Shown: positions 1-6,374 of the stretch, in pieces
How positions within the stretch are numbered: position 1 is the stretch's first letter
How the letters are laid out: each line of letters begins with the position of its first letter
Source: a bacterium
GTDB taxonomy: Bacteria; SZUA-79; Acidulodesulfobacterales; Acidulodesulfobacteraceae
Assembly (NCBI GenBank): GCA_021806125.1
Contig: JAJZYC010000026.1
Location: forward strand, 1-12,487
DNA: 12,487 nucleotides
Reading direction: 5' to 3'
The notes under the pieces: generated by a model
Database searches by the model: none
The model's input: the letters and a program-made list of their open reading frames with translations, nothing else
What the model was told of the DNA's origin: nothing
Made by a program: the position numbers and the translations under genes

Positions 1-1
1 T

Positions 2-751
2 AAAGGCAAAACCTTATTTGACGGTTCCGTTCCGGTTTACAATACTATTAAAGAGGCAAAAAAAGAATGCCGGATAGACGCCACTATGATATTCGTTCCG
101 GCCGGTTTTGCGGCGGCGGGCATTATAGAAGCGGTTGAAGCCGAAATTCCTTTAATAGTTTGCATAACGGAAGGGATACCGGTTGTCGATATGCTTAACG
201 TTAAAGCGGCGCTTAATTGTTCGAAATCTATTATGATAGGGCCTAACTGTCCCGGAATTATTACGGCCGACGAGTGCAAAATAGGAATAATGCCCGGTTT
301 TATTCATAAAAAAGGCAGCGTAGGGGTCTTATCGAGAAGCGGCACTCTGACTTATGAAGCGGTTAATCAGCTGACCAAAGCAGGACTCGGCGAAACTACC
401 TGCGTAGGCATAGGCGGCGACCCGATAATAGGTTCTCCTTTTATAACTTTTTTAAAAAAGTTCGAGGAAGACCCTGAAACGAAAGCCGTAGTTATGATAG
501 GAGAAATCGGCGGAACCGCGGAAGAAGAAGCTTCTGAATTTATAAAGAGCAATATGAAAAAACCGGTAATAGGATTTATAGCCGGCAAAACCGCACCGGC
601 CGGAAAAAGAATGGGGCATGCCGGAGCCATAATATCCGGCGGAAAAGGAACCGCATCGGAAAAACTTAAAACAATGGAAAAAAACGGAATCCATATAGCC
701 GATAATCCTTCGGTTATCGCGGAAACTGCTAAAAAGGCTTTAAATTTATAA
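2..751 (+). CDS. sucD: Succinyl-CoA synthetase (ligase) alpha subunit, 5'-truncated by the window edge
   Basis: This is the alpha subunit of succinyl-CoA synthetase, which reversibly converts succinyl-CoA plus NDP and phosphate to succinate, CoA and NTP in the TCA cycle, or runs in reverse in a reductive cycle. The frame is open from base 2, so the N-terminal part of the Rossmann CoA-binding domain lies outside the window; about 249 residues are visible. Clear family motifs are ITEGIP, MIGPNCPGIIT, SRSGTLTYE, CVGIGGDP and the phosphohistidine loop RMGHAGAIISGG. The catalytic His codon is at 617-619. The C-terminus aligns with the normal end of SucD. The beta subunit sucC would be expected just upstream but is not visible. 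The gap to the ferredoxin gene is 31 nt, which suggests co-transcription with the Kor genes that produce or consume succinyl-CoA. Identification is secure; ADP versus GDP specificity cannot be read here. Confidence 0.96.
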   Translation, partial: KGKTLFDGSVPVYNTIKEAKKECRIDATMIFVPAGFAAAGIIEAVEAEIPLIVCITEGIPVVDMLNVKAALNCSKSIMIGPNCPGIITADECKIGIMPGFIHKKGSVGVLSRSGTLTYEAVNQLTKAGLGETTCVGIGGDPIIGSPFITFLKKFEEDPETKAVVMIGEIGGTAEEEASEFIKSNMKKPVIGFIAGKTAPAGKRMGHAGAIISGGKGTASEKLKTMEKNGIHIADNPSVIAETAKKALNL

Positions 752-771
752 ATTAATATTAATATTTTAGT

Positions 772-777
772 AGGAGG
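772..777 (+). promoter_or_regulatory. Shine-Dalgarno AGGAGG that supports the GTG start of korD
   Basis: A perfect AGGAGG lies 5 nt before the GTG at 783. The next in-frame ATG, at 801, has only a weak purine stretch before it. This favours GTG as the true start. Confidence 0.75.
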
Positions 778-782
778 CTAAC

Positions 783-1118
783 GTGCCTGAAAAGGAAAAC
801 ATGAAATCAAATAGCGCGGATAATTCGACAGCGACCTTAAGTCCTGCTAACTATGTTGTATGCGAAGGCATAGAAACCGAAATTAAAACTAAAAATAATC
901 TTACTATAAAAGAAGTTTCGGGAAAGGGGAAGAAAGAAGAAGTGAAAATCGATATTATCGTTAATTACTGCAAGGGATGCGAGATATGCGTCGCATTCTG
1001 CCCGGAAGGCGTCCTTTCAATGAATAAAGAGGTAGCCGAGGTCGTCGATATATCTAAATGCACCAAATGCAATATTTGCGAATATCTATGTCCCGATTTT
1101 TCGATTAGCGTAGAATAA
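783..1118 (+). CDS. korD: 2[4Fe-4S] ferredoxin, delta subunit of 2-oxoacid:ferredoxin oxidoreductase
   Basis: This small iron-sulfur protein (111 aa) should carry electrons between the TPP enzyme KorAB and free ferredoxin. It has two full cluster motifs: CKGCEICVAFCP (Cys 63, 66, 69, 73) and CTKCNICEYLCP (Cys 93, 96, 99, 103). That is the CxxCxxCxxxCP pattern of bacterial-type ferredoxins. About 55 residues precede the ferredoxin core. The first 20 or so are polar and look disordered, and the rest (to about 58) has no motif I recognise; family members are often shorter at this end. The start is GTG, chosen for the AGGAGG before it. The gene sits 31 nt after sucD and 30 nt before the alpha subunit, giving a delta-alpha-beta-gamma order. 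Family assignment is firm. The symbol korD is inferred from the neighbouring succinyl-CoA synthetase; an isovalerate- or pyruvate-type enzyme is the alternative. Confidence 0.9.
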   Translation: MPEKENMKSNSADNSTATLSPANYVVCEGIETEIKTKNNLTIKEVSGKGKKEEVKIDIIVNYCKGCEICVAFCPEGVLSMNKEVAEVVDISKCTKCNICEYLCPDFSISVE

Positions 1119-1148
1119 AACAGTTAATAACGGAGGAACAATAAAATT

Positions 1149-2285
1149 ATGAGTAAAAATATAAAATTAATGCAGGGTAATGAAGCTATTGCGGAAGGCG
1201 CCGTTATAGCAGGGTGCGATTTTTTTGCGGGCTACCCTATAACACCTTCTTCGGAAGTAGCAGAAATTTTGTCTAATAAACTTCCTAAAATAGGAAAAGT
1301 ATTCCTGCAGATGGAAGACGAAATTGCCGCGCTTGGCGCGGTTCTTGGAGCCGCCCTGGGCGGAGCAAAGGCTATTACCGCTTCGTCGGGACCCGGAATA
1401 TCTCTTAAACAGGAACATATCGGCTATGCTTCTATGTGCGAGATACCTTGCGTAATTATTAACGTTATGAGGGGCGGTCCCTCTACCGGACTGCCTACGC
1501 TTCCCGCCCAAAGCGACATTATGCAGGCAAGATGGGGAACTCACGGCGACCATGCCATTATAGCCATTACTCCGTCAAGCGTTAACGAATCTCTTTACGA
1601 AACTATAAGAGCGTTTAATCTTGCAGTAAAATACAGAACGCCCGTAATGATTTTAACCGACGAAATCATAGGGCATATGAGGGAAAAGGTCGTTATTCCG
1701 GATAAAAACGAAGTCGAGATAATAGACGTTAAACTTCCGGACGTGCCGCCCGAAAAATACAACCCGTATAACTTTACTTCCGGCAAGGTAACCCCGCTTG
1801 CCCCTATGGGAGAAGGATACCGTTATCACGTTACCGGTCTTATCCACGGAGAAACGGGGTTCCCTTCCCAAAAAACCGATGTAATACAGAATGCGGAAAA
1901 CTGGCTCATAGATAAAATATATAAAAATATAAAAGATATCGAAAAATTCGAAGAGTTCCAGCTGGAAGACGCCGATATACTTATCGTAGCCTACGGCTCG
2001 ACTTCAAGGTCGGCAAGGCAGGCCATAATGATGGCAAGAGCCGCCGGCATCAAAGCCGGAATGTTCAGGCCTATTACAATTTGGCCTTTCCCCGAAGAAC
2101 AGATTTCAAGCCTTTCAAAAAAAATAAAAAAGATTCTGGTTCCGGAGATGAATATGGGGCAGGTAATTTTAGAAGTTCAAAGAAATGCCTGCGGAAGCAA
2201 AGTTTACGGATTAAATATCGTTAACGGCGAACCTATTACGCCGGATCAGATTTATGCTAAGATTAAAGAAGTATCGGAACTTTAA
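1149..2285 (+). CDS. korA: 2-oxoacid:ferredoxin oxidoreductase, alpha subunit (2-oxoglutarate type likely)
   Basis: This is the alpha subunit (378 aa) of a four-subunit 2-oxoacid:ferredoxin oxidoreductase, which oxidatively decarboxylates a 2-oxoacid to its acyl-CoA or runs in reverse as a CO2-fixing carboxylase. The N-terminal pyrimidine-binding domain shows GYPITPSSE (residues 28-36), the MEDEIAALGAVLGAALGGAKAITASSGPG region (about 55-83) and GPSTGLPT (110-117). The C-terminal transketolase-C-like domain begins around residue 260 (ADILIVAYGSTSRSAR) and ends with a typical PEMNMGQ segment. Length is normal for a stand-alone alpha subunit without fused gamma domain. A GGAGG lies at 1132-1136, 12 nt before the ATG, slightly far but the best candidate. 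Substrate is inferred: placement directly after succinyl-CoA synthetase favours 2-oxoglutarate. Confidence 0.93.
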   Translation: MSKNIKLMQGNEAIAEGAVIAGCDFFAGYPITPSSEVAEILSNKLPKIGKVFLQMEDEIAALGAVLGAALGGAKAITASSGPGISLKQEHIGYASMCEIPCVIINVMRGGPSTGLPTLPAQSDIMQARWGTHGDHAIIAITPSSVNESLYETIRAFNLAVKYRTPVMILTDEIIGHMREKVVIPDKNEVEIIDVKLPDVPPEKYNPYNFTSGKVTPLAPMGEGYRYHVTGLIHGETGFPSQKTDVIQNAENWLIDKIYKNIKDIEKFEEFQLEDADILIVAYGSTSRSARQAIMMARAAGIKAGMFRPITIWPFPEEQISSLSKKIKKILVPEMNMGQVILEVQRNACGSKVYGLNIVNGEPITPDQIYAKIKEVSEL

Positions 2286-2304
2286 TTAATTTTTTAACTT
2301 TGTC

Positions 2305-2310
2305 GGGAGA
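2305..2310 (+). promoter_or_regulatory. Shine-Dalgarno GGGAGA fixing the korB start at ATG 2318
   Basis: GGGAGA lies 7 nt before the ATG at 2318. An in-frame TTG at 2300 would add six residues, but it lies upstream of this site and has no Shine-Dalgarno of its own, so the ATG is preferred. Confidence 0.7.
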
Positions 2311-2317
2311 TTTTAAA

Positions 2318-3145
2318 ATGATAAAAACAAAATTCGATTACGATTATTACCTGCGAAAAAATACGCTTCCGCATATCTGGTGCCCGGGCTGCGGAGACGG
2401 AATTATCCTTAAGGCGCTGTTAAGGGCGATACACAAATGCGGATATTCCAAAGACGAGGTCGTTATTACTTCAGGTATAGGATGCGCTTCGCGACTGCCC
2501 GGTTACGTCGATTTTAATACTATCCACACTACCCACGGCAGGGCGTTGACTTTTGCAATAGGAATAAAGATGTACAAACCAAGGCTTAAAGTCATTACGA
2601 TTTCGGGCGACGGCGACGCGTTGGCGATAGGCGGAAACCATTTTATCCATGCCGCGAGAAGAAATATAGATATGACTTTAATCGTTTTTAACAATTACAC
2701 ATACGGAATGACTGGTGGACAGTATTCGCCCACCCAGCCTTTGGACAGCTATTCTACCACCACGCCTTTTGGAAATATAGAATCTCCTTTCGACGTATGC
2801 AATCTGGCGCAGGCCGCAGGGGCTACATGGGTCGGGCGCTCGACCTCATATCATGCGGTTCAGCTAGAAAAATTTATGGTAAACGCATTGAACCACACCG
2901 GTTTTTCCGTACTGGACGTTATAACCAACTGCCATATTTCATACGGAAGGAGAAATAAAATGAAATCTCCGGTGGATATGGTTAAATATCAGAAAGAAAA
3001 AGCCATAGCCGCACGTTCGGCCGAAAATATGTCTGCCGAAGAACTGGCTGGAAGATTTAAAACCGGGGTTTTGTTTGAAAAAAACGATAAGCCGGAATTT
3101 AGCTCGGAATATTATAAAAAACTGGAATCGATAAAAACAAAATAA
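2318..3145 (+). CDS. korB: 2-oxoacid:ferredoxin oxidoreductase, beta subunit (TPP-binding)
   Basis: This is the thiamine-pyrophosphate-binding beta subunit (275 aa) that pairs with KorA to form the active site. It begins with the characteristic HIWCPGCGDG segment (CPGCG at about residues 22-26), whose Cys residues belong to the family's conserved N-terminus. The TPP/Mg motif starts with GDGDALAIGGNH (GDGD at about 97-100) and closes with NNYTYGMTGGQ. SPTQP follows, as is usual. The C-terminal part (NCHISYGRRNK and after) is also typical. The start is set by GGGAGA at 2305-2310. The gene lies 32 nt after korA and 26 nt before the gamma subunit. Nothing is missing from the motifs, so the enzyme looks functional. 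Substrate specificity (2-oxoglutarate) is inferred from context. Confidence 0.94.
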   Translation: MIKTKFDYDYYLRKNTLPHIWCPGCGDGIILKALLRAIHKCGYSKDEVVITSGIGCASRLPGYVDFNTIHTTHGRALTFAIGIKMYKPRLKVITISGDGDALAIGGNHFIHAARRNIDMTLIVFNNYTYGMTGGQYSPTQPLDSYSTTTPFGNIESPFDVCNLAQAAGATWVGRSTSYHAVQLEKFMVNALNHTGFSVLDVITNCHISYGRRNKMKSPVDMVKYQKEKAIAARSAENMSAEELAGRFKTGVLFEKNDKPEFSSEYYKKLESIKTK

Positions 3146-3171
3146 TCTAATATTAAGAGGGCAACTAAAAT

Positions 3172-3723
3172 ATGAGCGACAGAATTGAATTCAGGTTTTC
3201 GGGTTCCGGCGGTCAGGGATTAATATTGGCGGGAATCATACTGGCGGATGCCGCTGCGATTTATGAAAATAAAAACGCCGTTCAAACCCAGTCTTATGGA
3301 CCGGAAGCAAGGGGGGGGTCAAGCAAATCCGAAGTAATCGTATCGGACGACCCTATAGAATATCCGAAAGCTACTAAAGTTGACTATATGGTTTCTTTGA
3401 CTCAGGAATCTTTTAATAAATATATTAGCGACGTTAAAGACAACGGCATAGTTATAGCCGATAAAGAACTCGTTACCGACTTGTCGAAAGCAAAAGGCAA
3501 GCTATATATGTTGGATATGGTAAAATCTGCAAGGGAAGAGCTAGGCAAACTTTTAGGATTGAATATTATCTCTCTCGGCATATTAGTCGAAATATCAGGG
3601 GTTGTATCTCACGATTCCATAGAAAAAGCCTTAATGAAAAGGGTGCCTAAGGGATTTGAAGAGTATAACAAGAAAGCTCTCGAAATTGGCTTTAGATTGG
3701 GAAAAGAAATTAAAAATAAATAA
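3172..3723 (+). CDS. korC: 2-oxoacid:ferredoxin oxidoreductase, gamma subunit
   Basis: This gamma subunit (183 aa) completes the KorDABC complex; the family contributes to the CoA-binding side of the enzyme. Diagnostic motifs are FSGSGGQGLILAG (about residues 9-21) and QSYGPEARGGSSKSEV (about 40-55), followed by the IEYPKATKVDYMVSLTQES region. Length is normal for a stand-alone gamma subunit. AGAGGG at 3156-3161, 10 nt before the ATG, is a good ribosome binding site. The gene is last in the D-A-B-C order and 25 nt before ndk. One oddity is a run of eight G at 3311-3318 coding for the Arg-Gly-Gly of the conserved motif; the frame continues normally through it, so the gene is intact in this sequence. 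Confidence 0.93.
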   Translation: MSDRIEFRFSGSGGQGLILAGIILADAAAIYENKNAVQTQSYGPEARGGSSKSEVIVSDDPIEYPKATKVDYMVSLTQESFNKYISDVKDNGIVIADKELVTDLSKAKGKLYMLDMVKSAREELGKLLGLNIISLGILVEISGVVSHDSIEKALMKRVPKGFEEYNKKALEIGFRLGKEIKNK

Positions 3724-3748
3724 TAAATAAATTAAAGGGGTATATACA

Positions 3749-4165
3749 ATGACGGAGCAGACGCTTTCTATAATTAAACCTGACGGAGTAAAAAAAGAGC
3801 TTTCCGGAAAAATTATTTCGATATTCGAAGAAAACGGTTTTGAAATTAAAGCCTTAAAAAAAGTTCATCTTACTAAAAAACAGGCCGAAGGTTTTTATTA
3901 TATTCATAAAGAAAGACCTTTTTTTAACAGCTTAGTCGCTTTTATGACAGAAGGTCCGATTATTCCGATGGTATTATCCTGCGAAAATGCTATATTAAAA
4001 AACAGGGATATAATGGGCGCAACAAATCCTAAAGACGCTAAAGACGGCACTATAAGAAAAATGTTTGCCGAAAGCATCGAAAGAAACGTGGTACACGGCT
4101 CTGATTCGATAGAATCTGCAAAATTTGAAATTTCGTATTTTTTTAATGTTTTTGAAATATTATAA
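3749..4165 (+). CDS. ndk: Nucleoside diphosphate kinase
   Basis: Ndk transfers the gamma phosphate between nucleoside triphosphates and diphosphates through a phosphohistidine and keeps NTP and dNTP pools balanced in the cytoplasm. The 138-residue length is normal. The N-terminal TLSIIKPDGV and the active-site block NVVHGSDS are clear, with the catalytic His at residue 116. AAAGGGG at 3734-3740 lies 8 nt before the ATG. It follows korC by 25 nt and looks co-transcribed with the sucD-kor genes. That pairing is sensible because succinyl-CoA synthetase makes ATP or GTP and Ndk equalises them; a physical association of the two enzymes has been reported in Pseudomonas. Identification is secure. 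Confidence 0.97.
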   Translation: MTEQTLSIIKPDGVKKELSGKIISIFEENGFEIKALKKVHLTKKQAEGFYYIHKERPFFNSLVAFMTEGPIIPMVLSCENAILKNRDIMGATNPKDAKDGTIRKMFAESIERNVVHGSDSIESAKFEISYFFNVFEIL

Positions 4166-4180
4166 AATTGTTTAAAAATA

Positions 4181-4816
4181 TTGAAAAATAAAGATATTGC
4201 TTCTATTATAAATCTTCTGGAAAAAAATTACGGCGATTTAAAACCGTTTTTAAACTTCAGCAATGCTTTTCAGCTTTTAATCGCCGTCGTCCTTTCCGCC
4301 CAGTGTACCGATAAAAGAGTTAATATAATAACAGACAAGCTTTTTAAGCTGTATTTTAAGCCTTCCGACCTCGCGGGAAAAAAAATCGAACAATTCGAAG
4401 AAGAAATTAAAACATGCGGCATGTTTCGCAATAAAGCTAAAAATCTCGTAGAGGCTTCAAAAATACTTGCGAAAAAATATAACGATACGGTTCCGGAAAA
4501 CTTTGACGCCCTCGTATCCCTTCCAGGCGTCGGAAGAAAATCGGCAAACGTCATATTGGGCACATATTTCAACGAAGCCCGTTTCCCGGTAGATACCCAT
4601 GTTTTCCGCGTCGCTAACCGTATAGGGCTGGCGGATTCCAATACGCCGGAAAAAACAGAGGGCGACCTTATCAAAATAATACCTTCAAATCTGTGGATGA
4701 AAATGCACAGATGGCTGATACACCACGGACGCACTTACTGCACCGCAAGAAATCCGAAATGCCCCGAATGTTTTTTAAGAAACTACTGCAAATATTATAA
4801 AAATATAAAAATGTGA
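4181..4816 (+). CDS. nth: Endonuclease III (DNA glycosylase/AP lyase)
   Basis: Nth removes oxidised pyrimidines from DNA and cleaves the abasic site in base excision repair. At 211 residues it is the same length as the E. coli enzyme. The helix-hairpin-helix LPGVGRKSANVIL holds the catalytic Lys120, and FPVDTHVFRV holds Asp138. The C-terminal 4Fe-4S loop is complete as C-x6-C-x2-C-x5-C (CTARNPKCPECFLRNYC). The only sensible start is the TTG at 4181: the ndk stop at 4163-4165 is in the same frame and no ATG or GTG lies between it and the conserved N-terminus. No Shine-Dalgarno is obvious before this TTG, so translation may be weak or coupled to ndk, which ends 15 nt upstream. Function is secure; the start is moderately certain. 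Confidence 0.95.
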   Translation: MKNKDIASIINLLEKNYGDLKPFLNFSNAFQLLIAVVLSAQCTDKRVNIITDKLFKLYFKPSDLAGKKIEQFEEEIKTCGMFRNKAKNLVEASKILAKKYNDTVPENFDALVSLPGVGRKSANVILGTYFNEARFPVDTHVFRVANRIGLADSNTPEKTEGDLIKIIPSNLWMKMHRWLIHHGRTYCTARNPKCPECFLRNYCKYYKNIKM

Positions 4817-4864
4817 CATTAATCATAAAAAATTATAAATTTATTTGATAGAATATTATTCATT

Positions 4865-5287
4865 ATGAGTCCTATAATAAGATACTTTACGGTGGCTTCC
4901 CTGCTTTACCTTGTATTGGGAACCGGTTTAGGCTTAGTTATGGCGCTGTATCCGCAGTCCATAGGATACCTGCTTTTAGCGCATGTTCATTTTCTTTTGC
5001 TTGGATTTATCGCTATGATGATTTATTCGGTCGGCTACCACGTACTGCCCAGATTCAGCGGATTCAATCTATACAGCGAGTTCCTTATAACGGTTCAATT
5101 TTATCTGACTAATATCGGCTTAATCGGAATGGCTTTAACCTGGATTATTTTAAAAGATACCGCGTCGGGATTTTATCCGGTTTTAATCCTTGGTTCATTT
5201 GCGTCTATGGAGTTTATAGGAATTTGCATTTTTGTTTTTAATAATATTATGACATTGTCCGGCAAGGGCGGGAAAATAACCTCTTAA
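4865..5287 (+). CDS. Small four-helix membrane protein resembling the C-terminal helices of cbb3 oxidase subunit I (CcoN)
   Basis: This 140-residue inner-membrane protein has four predicted helices (about 7-29, 35-58, 73-95 and 103-127). The segment AHVHFLLLGFIAMMIYSVGY, then HVLPRFSG (residues 39-66), closely matches the helix in CcoN-type heme-copper oxidases where an H-x-H pair ligates the two hemes and a YHLIPK-like stretch follows. Here the pair is His40 and His42, with His59 in the HVLPR part. The rest of an oxidase catalytic subunit is absent, including the copper-binding helices, so it cannot be an oxidase alone. It may bind heme or act in heme or copper handling or sensing, but the function is unknown. 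It lies 48 nt after nth and ends 20 nt from the convergent queE. No clear Shine-Dalgarno precedes the ATG. Confidence 0.7.
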   Translation: MSPIIRYFTVASLLYLVLGTGLGLVMALYPQSIGYLLLAHVHFLLLGFIAMMIYSVGYHVLPRFSGFNLYSEFLITVQFYLTNIGLIGMALTWIILKDTASGFYPVLILGSFASMEFIGICIFVFNNIMTLSGKGGKITS

Positions 5288-5307
5288 TCTCTTAATGTTC
5301 AGCCGTT

Positions 5308-5946
5308 TTATTTCAGCCGCAAAATCTTATGCAGCTGTATCCCTAATCTTACGTTTAAACCGTCCTTTAAAATTTTTTCCGCCAGTTCTTTGGAAGACAT
5401 ATGGCCTTCAACCGCAGAAAATATCAGTTTACCGGTGTTAATTTTATTTATTTTTAAAAAATCTTTTGCGAAATCGTAATCTTCGTCCGTCCCTATAACA
5501 AACTTTACCTCATCGGACGTATTTATATATTTTAAATTTTCGTAATTAAATTCTTTAGAAAAACCGCTGGAAGGACATTTAACGTCGATAATTTTAATAA
5601 CTTTTTTATGCACTTTTTTTAAACTTATAGTTCCGTTCGTTTCCAACAGAACGATATAATTTAATTTAATCAGTTCGCCGAACAGGTCGAACGCCTCTTC
5701 CTGAAGCAGGGGTTCTCCGCCCGTTATTTCTGCGAGCTTTACATTATTGCTTCCTCCGATTGAATACAAAGAGCTTATAATTTCGCCTATGCTTAACAGG
5801 CTGGAGTTTCTAATATCTAAGGCGTCTTTAGTGTCGCAGTAGCCGCATTTAAGATTGCATCCCGCAAGCCTTACGAACTTGCACGGATAACCGGCAAAAG
5901 AGGATTCTCCTTGAATGCTGTAAAAGATATCGTTTACGTATAACAT
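5308..5946 (-). CDS. queE: 7-carboxy-7-deazaguanine synthase (radical SAM)
   Basis: QueE rearranges 6-carboxy-tetrahydropterin to 7-carboxy-7-deazaguanine, a radical-SAM step on the way to queuosine in tRNA (or to deazapurines in DNA). The 212 residues start with the family's FYSIQGES (8-15), followed by the cluster motif C-x3-C-x2-C (CNLKCGYC; Cys 30, 34, 37) and the SAM-binding TGGEPL (75-80). The region around ETNG and DVKCPSSG is also typical. The C-terminal GIQLHKIL matches the usual end. The start is the ATG at 5944-5946, just before the conserved N-terminus, with no evident Shine-Dalgarno. It is transcribed divergently from tatA, with 59 nt between the starts. No other queuosine genes are in the window. 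Confidence 0.94.
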   Translation of the reverse strand: MLYVNDIFYSIQGESSFAGYPCKFVRLAGCNLKCGYCDTKDALDIRNSSLLSIGEIISSLYSIGGSNNVKLAEITGGEPLLQEEAFDLFGELIKLNYIVLLETNGTISLKKVHKKVIKIIDVKCPSSGFSKEFNYENLKYINTSDEVKFVIGTDEDYDFAKDFLKINKINTGKLIFSAVEGHMSSKELAEKILKDGLNVRLGIQLHKILRLK

Positions 5947-5955
5947 AAAAGAAAT

Positions 5956-5984
5956 TTGAATATTTTAATAAATTATTATATAAT
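5956..5984 (+). promoter_or_regulatory. Putative sigma70-type promoter for tatA
   Basis: TTGAAT (5956-5961), a 17-nt spacer and a perfect TATAAT (5979-5984) lie upstream of tatA. The expected start of transcription is near 5991, giving a leader of about 15 nt that still includes GAGAGG at 5995-6000 before the ATG at 6006. The sequence match is good, but AT-rich DNA raises the chance background. Confidence 0.55.
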
Positions 5985-6003
5985 CAACTTTAAAGAGAGG
6001 CAA
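5975..6003 (-). promoter_or_regulatory. Putative sigma70-type promoter for queE, overlapping the tatA promoter
   Basis: On the minus strand TTGCCT (6003 down to 5998) is followed by 17 nt and a TATAAT (5980 down to 5975). The -10 overlaps that of tatA because the 10-mer ATTATATAAT at 5975-5984 is its own reverse complement. Transcription would start near 5968, about 22 nt before the queE ATG. The -35 match is 4 of 6. Confidence 0.4.
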
Positions 6004-6005
6004 AA

Positions 6006-6374
6006 ATGTTTGGAATCGGAGCTCCCGAATTAATTATTATAGCCGTAATCGCATTGTTAATATTTGGACCGTCGAAACTGCCCGAACTGGGAAAAACTTT
6101 GGGCAAGGGTTTAAGGGAGTTTAGAAACGCTTCGTCCAATTTAAAAGACCAGATTAATCCGTTGAGCGGAGATTCCGCGGAACATACGCAAGCTGAAGCA
6201 AATAATCTTATCGAAAATAAAGAAACCGGCAAAAAGAAACCGGCAAAAAGAAAAACGGTTAAGAAAACAAAGGCTTCCGATGACGCCGGCGAAAATCCCG
6301 CTAAGCCCAAAAAACATAAAGCCTCAGTAAAATCAACGGCTAAGAAAACTAAAACCGCTAAGCCGGAAAATTAA
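6006..6374 (+). CDS. tatA: Twin-arginine translocase subunit TatA/TatE family with a long Lys-rich tail
   Basis: TatA-type proteins oligomerise in the inner membrane to let folded twin-arginine proteins cross. The N-terminus is typical: MFGIGAPELI, one membrane helix (about 5-21), the hinge FGPSKLPELGK (20-30) and an amphipathic helix to about residue 45. The start is the ATG at 6006, with GAGAGG before it. At 122 residues it is longer than most TatA proteins because residues from about 75 on form a Lys/Ala/Thr-rich, probably disordered tail. A 14-bp tandem duplication at 6219-6253 lies where the tail begins and sets its frame. The stop TAA overlaps the stop codon of convergent gyrB in the shared TTAA at 6371-6374. 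No tatB or tatC is nearby. TatB is the alternative, but the FGP hinge and no TatB-like charged helix favour TatA. Confidence 0.88.
   Translation: MFGIGAPELIIIAVIALLIFGPSKLPELGKTLGKGLREFRNASSNLKDQINPLSGDSAEHTQAEANNLIENKETGKKKPAKRKTVKKTKASDDAGENPAKPKKHKASVKSTAKKTKTAKPEN
6219..6253 (+). repeat. Perfect 14-bp tandem repeat inside tatA (about 2.5 copies)
   Basis: The unit AAACCGGCAAAAAG occurs at 6223-6236 and again at 6237-6250, and period-14 identity extends over 6219-6253. Because 14 is not a multiple of three, the two copies are read in different frames (TGKK then PAKR). Removing one copy would make codons AAA AAC GGT TAA and end the protein after 80 residues. Confidence 0.95.

Noticed and set aside
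1167..1553. Minus-strand open frame of 128 codons opposite korA
   Set aside because: Antisense to conserved korA sequence and rich in Arg and Ser as expected of a shadow frame.
2300..2302. TTG as start of korB
   Set aside because: GGGAGA lies 7 nt before the ATG at 2318; the TTG is upstream of that and has no site of its own.
4270..4734. Minus-strand open frame of 154 codons opposite nth
   Set aside because: It mirrors a full-length endonuclease III with all catalytic residues; no ribosome site or family motif.
5990..6310. Minus-strand open frame of 106 codons opposite tatA
   Set aside because: It is antisense to a clear TatA and has no family pattern of its own; low stop density is explained by the tatA codons.
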